64,000 nucleotides of DNA from Gymnorhina tibicen (Eukaryota; Chordata; Aves; Passeriformes; Artamidae). How positions within the stretch are numbered: the stretch's first letter is position 1; each line of letters opens with the position of its first letter. Both the position numbers and the translations under genes were made by a program. Positions 53,096-61,500 of this stretch are shown here, one piece after another. The stretch spans positions 502,646 to 566,645 of the forward strand of contig VXAZ01001747.1 of assembly GCA_013399875.1 (NCBI GenBank), written 5' to 3'. Below the pieces are notes generated by a model. The model had not been told where the DNA came from and did not search any database. It worked only from the letters and a program-made list of their open reading frames with translations.

Positions 53096-54650
53096 TGTAG
53101 GTTGATCACAGAACAGTATTTTCAGACTGACAGAATGATCAAAGTTTCAGAAGACTCTGTTGCTTATGTTGGTGTCTTGCAGTTACTGCTGATTTTCAGC
53201 CAAAGAAGAGATGAATGGTTGAAGAGAGAGGAGAGCAAGAAGCTAGAAATAGAATCTTCCAGAGGTTTTTGGGTAATGGCTGACATTTACCTTTTCAATT
53301 CATAACTCCTACACTGCATGTGATGTTCTCATTGACATGTTGGGATCTACATGCACCATGACAGATTAGCTCTAAGTACAGAATGCTTTTATAGTATAAA
53401 ATCATGCAATCAGATGCAAAAATACTCAATGAAGTGAAACAATCCAGTGTAGTAAATCCAATTACACTCTTGCTCAGCAATTCAGTGTGATAATGCTACT
53501 TTTGATGCCCAGTGCCATCCTCCTTAAGGGCTATTTTAGTAAAATCCGTGGACTTGCACAAGAATCAGCTTGAGCTGCTGCATATCAAAATATCAAACCC
53601 AATATAATTAATAAGTTACCGGTGATTATGAATAACAGTCTTCCACCACCACTAAGAAGGACTGCTGTGCTGCTTTACTGAAAGCTGAACTTAATGGGAG
53701 GTGAACTCACAGAATGTTAGGTCCCAGGGGACTGAAGGCTTTGGCTCACCAGTGGAGATGGCTGTGCTGGGACAGCCATGGCGATCCCCCTCTGACTGCG
53801 GTGGTTCAGTGTAGGACAAGGGCGTCCAAGGGAGTCTCCAGGGAGGACAGTCTCCATCAGGAATTGCCTTTGTCCTTGTGGAGTGGGTAAGGGGTCCCAT
53901 GGCATGAGGCAGCTGCAAACCAGAGCTGCCTAGGCCACCAGCTTCTCAATGCAGCACCAGCCTGTAGTTCTTGGTCTTGTGACTGGATGGTGCCTCTCCA
54001 TTTCCTGGTAGCTTTCCTGTTTGGTTACTTCTTGGAAAATCATGTCAGTATTTCCTGTCAGAGTGAAAAGTTGTTAAACCTCTCCCACTAAGAATTAGGT
54101 TTTTTTTCATTGGTCCCAAAATTGAGAAAAGCCACCACAAATCCAAGTCACAGCAAGTAAAAAGTATTACTACTGCTCTTGATAGTTCTTGTAAAGTGTT
54201 TTGTCTTACCTGTGTTTCTAACAAAAGTCAATTGCTCAGGTACTCGCTCTGTACTTGGCAACACCTGTTAAAACTTTTGACTGTAAAGGGAAAAATCACT
54301 CACTTTTTTTGGCTATTATGTATGAATTCTGTGCCAGAAGCCGTCTTGCCCTTAGTCTGCTGCCTCTTCCCCTTCTACATGTTTTTTCAGAGACAAACTC
54401 CTGCCTTTTCCCCCCAGGAGGTAGTGATGGCTGTGACAGGGTAGGTTTGGAGGTGGCGTTGGTTCTGTGGCTGACCAGCTCAGTGACAGCAGTGACAACT
54501 CAAAGCATAAGCAGCAGATACTGCTGTGGATAGTATGCATTTAAGCAATTCTCTCAATAAATTATCTCCCATCTCAATTTTTATTTTCTGGAACATCCCT
54601 AAGTTCAGAAACAAAAATTTACTGTTGCCTGGTTATATTGTTAATTTTCT
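53096..54650. other. Intergenic, nothing recognised
   Basis: Ordinary sequence. A somewhat GC-richer patch at about 53700-53940 is open on the minus strand in two frames but carries no recognised domain. Confidence 0.45.
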
Positions 54651-54850
54651 CAGAATCATAGACTCATGGAATGTTTTGGGTTGGAAGGGGCCTCAATGAT
54701 AATCTAGTTCCAACCCTCTGCCGTGGGCAGGGACATCTTCCATTAGACTGGGTTACTGCAAGCCCTACTTCCAGAGATAGGGAATCCACATGTTCTCTGG
54801 TGCCAGTATCTCACCACCCTCACAGCAGACGATTTTTTCTTAAAAATTTG
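54651..54850 (-). repeat. CR1 LINE 3'-end fragment, reverse orientation
   Basis: Begins cagaatcatagactcatgga and continues gttttgggttggaaggggcc, ctagttccaaccctctgc and tctcaccaccctcacagcag: the reverse complement of a CR1 3' end. It abuts a sense-orientation CR1 copy. Confidence 0.9.
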
Positions 54851-54899
54851 GAAGGTGGAAAGAAGGAAGGTGCCATGTAAGTGACAAAGAGCCATTTGT

Positions 54900-55310
54900 C
54901 CTGGAGGAATCCCACCAAGAAGCAAAGTGCTGGAGCAGTTCCAGGCTGATGGGCCATCACTGAGCATGGTCAATGCCATCGTGTTTAGCTCCCAGGCTGG
55001 TGCCAAGAGGATGGTGCCAGACTCTTTTAGGTGATACCCAGCGACAGGATGAGGAGCAATGGCCATAAACTACACCACAAGAAGCTCCACCTCAACATGA
55101 GGAAGAATTTCTTTCCGTGGAGGGTGGCAGAGCACTGGAACAGCTGCCCAGGGAGACCGTGGAATCTCCATCTCTGGAGACATTCCAAACCCACCTGTGT
55201 GTCCCCTGCTGCAGGCGACCCTACCTGGGCAGGGGGATTGGACTGGGCGATCTCCAGACGTCCCTTCCAACCCCATCGAGTCTGTACAGACTCTGCGGTT
55301 CTGGCCCCGC
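54900..55310 (+). repeat. CR1 LINE 3'-end fragment ending at the UTP6 promoter
   Basis: Contains gaggatggtgccagactctt, gatacccagcgacaggatga, tccacctcaacatgaggaag, agcactggaacagctgccca and gactgggcgatctccagacg, then cccttccaaccccatcg. These are the final CR1 ORF2 codons/3' region in sense orientation. Its end lies about 120 bp from the UTP6 start codon. The long open frame from 55031 is this repeat read through into UTP6, not a gene. Confidence 0.93.
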
Positions 55311-55430
55311 CAGCCGGGCAGGGGGCGGCAGAGCGGCGCAGCGGCCGCGGAAGAGGGGCGGGCAGCGGGCGGAAGCGGCGGCGGTTGTGCCGGGCCGTGC
55401 CGGGCCGGACACTCCGGAGCCCCCGCGGCC
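55310..55430 (+). promoter_or_regulatory. UTP6: UTP6 proximal promoter / 5' UTR
   Basis: GC- and CpG-rich, with gggcagggggcggcagagcg (GC-box-like) and no TATA box. It continues into the first exon and intron as a small CpG island to about 55650. The interval from the CR1 end to the ATG is only about 120 bp, so any upstream promoter element would lie in CR1-derived DNA. Confidence 0.65.
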
Positions 55431-55522
55431 ATGGCGGAGCGCGTCGAGCAGCGGCTGGAGGATCGCGTCCCAGAGCTCGAGCAGCTGGAGCGGGTCGGGC
55501 TCTTCACACGCAAAGAGATCCG
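55431..55522 (+). CDS. UTP6: UTP6 exon 1 coding part
   Basis: 92 nt, encodes MAERVEQRLEDRVPELEQLE and RVGLFTRKEI. Donor TCCG|GTGAGC, ends in phase 2. Confidence 0.94.
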
Positions 55523-58500
55523 GTGAGCGGGGCAGGGGCCCGGGGCCCGGGGCCCGGGCGGGCGGGTGAGCGCACGCACGTGGTGCGGCCGGGAGCGCTC
55601 CGGGCGCTGATCTCCCGTTCCCGCAGGGCCGTCCTGAGGAAAGCCTCGGCTCTGGAGTACAAAATCCAGCGGAGAGCGCTGCGGAAGGAGGATTTCATTA
55701 ATTACATCCAGGTAGGCTTCACTGAGAGGCAGAGCGAGGCAGCTCTCGATGCAGACCCAGCTCAGTTAGACCCGGGTAGTTTTGTAGTGACCCATGTTGG
55801 AAACAGGTCAGAAAACGGAGACCCCTCCTTACCTGGTCCCTGGTGTTCACCAGGTGAGCGGTTGTTGGCACCAGAGCAGGAAGTGTAGCCAGGAGTTGGT
55901 GCCTGAGTTTGGGGGTCAGGCTTCTCTCGTGTTGTGACCTTTTCCTGAAATTTCTTTTCTCCCCAGGGATGAAGAGCTCCCAGTTCCCTGGTGTGCTGTG
56001 CAAACTGTATTAAAGTGGAATGAATAAGTTCAGTATTAGGAAGAGGTTCCTGAAGGGGTGGTCAGGCACTGAACAGGCTCCACAGGGAACGGTCATGGCC
56101 AGGAGCCTGACAGAGCTCAGGGAGTGTTTGGACAATGCTTTAAGGCACAGGGTGGGATTGTTGGGCTGCCCTGTGCAGGGCCAGGAATCTTCGAAATGTA
56201 GTGACCCAGCCAAGAATTATTGCTTATGTTTTCCTGACTGTAATGTTTATTGTCCACCTATCATCTATAACAAACTTGATTTGGTTTTTTTTGCCTTACT
56301 GTTATGTGCCTCATCATTTGCTTTTAAATGTTTTCTTCTTCCCATTCTAGTATGAAGTTAATCTGCTGGAATTGATCAAGAAAAGAAGAGCAGTAAGTTT
56401 GTCAGTTATTAAAAGTGCAAACTACTTTATGCCAAATTTTCTATTGCAATAAAATTAGTATTTTTTTCCTCCAAGCGCATTGGATATTCGTTTAAGAAGG
56501 ATGAAATTGAGCACTCTATTCTGCATAGAGTCCACAGCCTGTTCAACCGAGCTACAGGAAAATGGAAAGTGAGTTTATTTGTACTGAGATTCAGAATTAT
56601 TTTTTTCTGCACACCAGGTCATTGTACCAAGGGTGTGTTGTTTGCTTGTCTATGCACAAGTGATTTTGTACATTGTGAGATTGATTCTCCTCTTCTTTTG
56701 ATTTCCAACAGGATGACATCCAGCTCTGGCTTTCTCATGTTGCATTTTGCAAGCAGTGGGTGAGTTTTCAAATCCTGATCTTACCCAGGTTGAGATACTG
56801 GATTGGTGCTTATTCACACATCTGAAATTTGATTTAAAGATAGGGGTACAAACTTTACTGCTACATGCTGTAATACTGAAATAATTTTGATAGTATTGTT
56901 GGAGCTGCTTGGGATTTTCACTGATGTATGTAAATGTAGAGTTTGACTGAGAATGAATTAGTATGAAATTTGATGCTTGCATGGACAAAGGTGAGGCTAA
57001 CTGCATTAAATCTGGAGTACCAGTTGGTTTGTGAGAGCCATAATATTGGTTATACCTTCTCTGGAGTGAATGACTCATTTGTCTGTGAATTGTGAATTTG
57101 TTCCAAATATTTATTGTAGTAGCTATGCTGAAAAGTCTAATTCTGGCAGTTCTGTACTTGATAAACTTACCTTCAGCAAGGCTTCACGTTACCAGCATTC
57201 AAGTGCTGTCATTTCTGTACTGAAGAACATGATCTTGCATGGTAGTGAAGGTGGCCAAAGGAAAATACAGTCTCTGTCTCAGAAAGGGGCAGTGAGACCA
57301 TGGTTTTGGGACTTGGGCAATGTTTGTGTTTGCTATGTGGTTCAGAAAATTTGAGTTAGCCATGCTACTCTAATCTGGTGACATTTAAATGCTGATCACT
57401 ATGGAGCAAATACGAGAAACTGTCTACTGAGGATAAAGTAGCAGAGAAGCATCTTTTTCAGAGCAATTGTACTACTGCTAGTAACCTTTCCTACTGAAAC
57501 TTTGGTGCTGGGGGTTCAATTCAGTACCAGAGTGGGTGAAACAAAACTACTTCTTTTACAGAATGCAAAACATCAACTTAGTAAGGTGTTTTCTACCATG
57601 TTGGCCATTCATTCCAATAAACCAGGTAAATAACACAATGGTGAGTGCTGAGTAAATGCCTCAGCATAGACTGTATGTTGTTGGTTTAAGTTGGTTCAAG
57701 CTATTGGGCTAAAGTTCCTACTCTCTGTTCTTTGCCTTGCTGCTGCTTCAGAGAGGAGGGCTCTGACAGGGGTTGTGCTGAGCAATGGGAAGGATGTGAA
57801 GTAGGTCAGAATGACCAATTCCTAGGTGGACTGGGGACTCGGTAGATGTATCAGAAGTGAGAGATGTTGAATGCTCATGACTGCTTTTTGGCTTTTGAAG
57901 ACATCATTAGATCTGTAGCTAAACCAGATTAAACTTCCTGGATCTGCCTGTCTGCTTTACAGTTTTACGTGGGAGATGATCAGTCTTATTCTGGTGCTGA
58001 GCCCGTGTTGAGAGGATAAATAAATTTATTTGTGTCACCTGTTGCAGCACTGTGGATTATGGCAGCAAAGTGGGAAATGGAGACACGACTCTCATCAGAA
58101 AGTGCCAGGCACTTGTTCCTTCGTGCTTTGCGCTTCCATCCAGAGTGCCCCAAACTTTATCAAGAAGTGAGTTCCTGTTTTTCTTCTATGACCACTTACT
58201 TGATCAATCAGAGCAAATTGGTTCAGCATGTTTCCCGGATCTGTCTGAGACAACTGGAAAAACTTGTTTTTCCATCAGCAGGGAAATGCCAAAAATATTT
58301 AAAAAACTAACCCCAAAATTCCTTTCTAAGGTGCTATTAAGCTCTGCCAGAATGTAGTTGTCATGGTCAGTCTGGCATCCCGAGTCTTTATTGAGGAACT
58401 TGGTTTTCTTTGGGGGCAAGTTAAGGTTTAAAGAATGACTAAAAAATGATCACTGCTACCTGTTGGAAATTTCTGGGCAGATACACAGGGCAGATAGTGA

Positions 58501-61500
58501 TAGGTGCACAAGCCTTCAAAAACCAAGGTTCTAGGATATGTGTGGGATCTGCCAAAGTCCTTATTTGTAGCTCCTCAGAGGTTGTTTTACCCTGTTTGTG
58601 GACTTAGATTTTTATGATTTATCCCCACAGTAATTTCTTTTTGTTGTCACTCTTGCAGTATTTCAGAATGGAGCTTATGCACGCTGAAAAACAGAGGAAG
58701 GAGAAGAAAGAATTTGAACAAGCAAAGATGGACCTGGTAGGTCAGCTAAACTTACTTAAGAGATATTGTCTGCTTGTGTATTACATGTTGAAATTCACAG
58801 TTTTGGATTAATGGTTTATTTGACAATGGGTCAGAGAAAGTTTTTGTTCCTGTCCTGCACCTGTGTGGAGCTTTTCAAGTATTTGCTGATGCTCAGCTCA
58901 AATACCTCATACATCTATTTTTTCTTTGCATTTGTAAAATCTTTTATTACATTCCCCAGTCTGAAAATTAACAGTAATTTCTAGAAAGTAGTAGTCAAAC
59001 TTCCTATCTTCATTTCTTTATAGTTGACTTGTGCAAATTACATAAAAATAGACTTGCATGAAGAAAAGCATTAATATCTTCTGATTTTTCTTTCCCTGTT
59101 TGCAAAAATGTTGGCTGAGAAAGGACAATAATTTCTTCAATGATATGCTTGATATTTCAGGGAGAACTCAATTACTCTGAAGAAATTCTCAATGGGGAAA
59201 TGGCTCGCATAGTCTACAGGGACGCTTCTCAGAAAATTAAAGGTGAATGAACGTTTCTTGTACTTATTCATTAAGAAAATTGTAACCTTTAACCCAGTTC
59301 TGCAGTAGGCAATGCTGATAGACTTAGCTTCAATGCACACACGAAGAGCCTTTTTTCAAATACACCATTTCTTCAGTAGAACCCATGTAATGCCAGAGTT
59401 ATAAATTAATGGTGCTGGTACTTCTGATTCCATGTCTTTCCTGCAGGCTGACATCTCTTCCAGCACAACAGCTTTAGAGCTGAAGACACCTAGTGCTGGG
59501 TTACAGTCTCAAAATTTGATTGTTTGAAAAAGAAAAATGAAGGATAGTTCAGAGTTACACACCTTTTTTACTTTGCTGAACATTAGATCACAACTAACCA
59601 GCTACCACTAGTGGCAAAGAAATAAGAATTCAGACTAATAATAAACCAGATTAAATTATTTTAAATTAAGCAGGCTTGGTAAAACTCAGTTATTTTATTG
59701 AGAGAATTGGGTAAAATAACTGCGAACTAGTAGCAGATATCTTTGAGAAGTCATGATAAATGGACGTATTTTGGAAGACTGGGCAAAATACAATAATGAA
59801 CATTGAAAATGAGTGGGGGAAAAGGACATCAGAGGAAATTTCAGAAAGATTTGGCTTAATTTAATTTTCTGGAGAAATACTGGAAAAAATTAGCATACAA
59901 ATGATTTGTAAACACCTAAAAATAGTAAGGTGAGTAATGGCTGATGGGAGTTCACAATGATCTGATTATGTCAAGTCACGTCACTTGGCATTTTCAAAGG
60001 TAAGTTGTGGAGATACAAGATGGACACAATTCATGGACATGTATTTTGTGCAGCTTTGGAGATCTGTCCCGAGTGTGGAGCATTTTGTGTTTTCATGGCA
60101 GAGTCAAGTGAGGGAGTAGAGGAGGTGCTGATTAAATTTGCAAATGGAACCAAGCTACAGAAGTGCAAAGTGCAATTGATGTAATATGTTGAGGAATTCT
60201 TCAGCAAATACTCCACTTGATAGTTTTTTCTCCTCTTGAAATGTAGGTGTTGAGTTCCAGCTGGCTGTGCTCTCTATTGCAAAGCTCTTTGATTTTACCC
60301 AAGATTTGCAAAAAGAAATCCTTGAGAGGTGAGTTGTGGCTTTCTGTTGTATTTTTATTTTGTTTTGGTTTGGTTTTTAAGAAACATGTTCTCATAACAT
60401 CTCTAATTTATAGTGGATTGACTGGACTTAAAGAACTAAAGGCTGTTCCTCTAGGAAATAGTGTTAAGACTTATGTGAAGTCCTTTAAGAAAAACAAAAC
60501 ATAAGGCAAACATGATCTTTAGAAAAGGATACTTGTATCTAACTTCAGAAAGGGCTTTAAAAAGCTACTAAGAAAAGTTTAGATAAAATACGGTTGTCAC
60601 TGAATAATTAACTGCACTTAGTTTCTGTAAATTCACTGCAGGAACTGTGGATTTTCCTACTGTACTTCCTTAGGGGGTTTGCGTCTTTTATTTCTCCAGT
60701 TGTTCCTCTCAAAAGAAAGATCTCTCTTGACAGCTCCCCGTCTTGGGTCATGTTATTTCTGGAAAATACCCATATTCAATAATATTTTTTTTAAAAGCTA
60801 ATATTTTGTCTTTGTCTTGTGGAAAGGTAAAATGTTCTTTTCTCCGGCATTTGGTTACTTAGCAATTAACTACATTTCCATATCACTATAACAACCTTCG
60901 TAAACATATCTGCAGATGAAGAATGGTGGCTGTGGCCTGTTACAAGCATGTTGTGTTTAGTTTGCAGACCAGGTATGCTGAGGAACCCCTGACATGGGAC
61001 TACATGGCCCGTCGGGAGCTGGAGCTGGGGTCCCTGCAGCCCACAGAACACACCACAAAACAGAAGAAAGTATCAGAAATGGCCCAGAGAGAGGAACGGT
61101 GCTGTGCAGTCTTTGACGAAGCTGTGAGAGCAGTCCCAACAGGTGAAATGTTCTGCCTGCATTTTAACATTTATTTCTGGTACTTGAGCAGCCTGTAAAA
61201 GTCTTGAAGAAGGTGATGGCAGGCTCTACCATACCTAAGAGAAGGCAAGCAGTTTTTAGATGCTACCTATTGGCCTCTATTTTATGTGTTATTTGGGTTA
61301 TTTTATGCTCTTGGAGGAGCTGCTTAATTGAAGATGTGAGGCTGTTGCTGGTTAGCTGTGAGTAAGCAATGGTTTTGAGTTGCCAGTGGAGTGGATATCA
61401 GCTTCAGCATCTGGCATTGTCCTTACTCTGAAAAGAGGTTGTCGAGGGGCTATTTATGGAGTGGTCTCAAACTTGCTGCTGTATAGTCTTTAAAGCCACA

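Noticed and set aside
55031..55888. 285-codon plus-strand open frame before and through UTP6 exon 1
   Set aside because: The first half is translated CR1 3' sequence and the rest runs out of frame or through introns of UTP6. The real start is the ATG at 55431.
57070..57354. 94-codon plus open frame in UTP6 intron 5
   Set aside because: Not in phase with flanking exons through usable splice sites, and no recognised domain; treated as chance.
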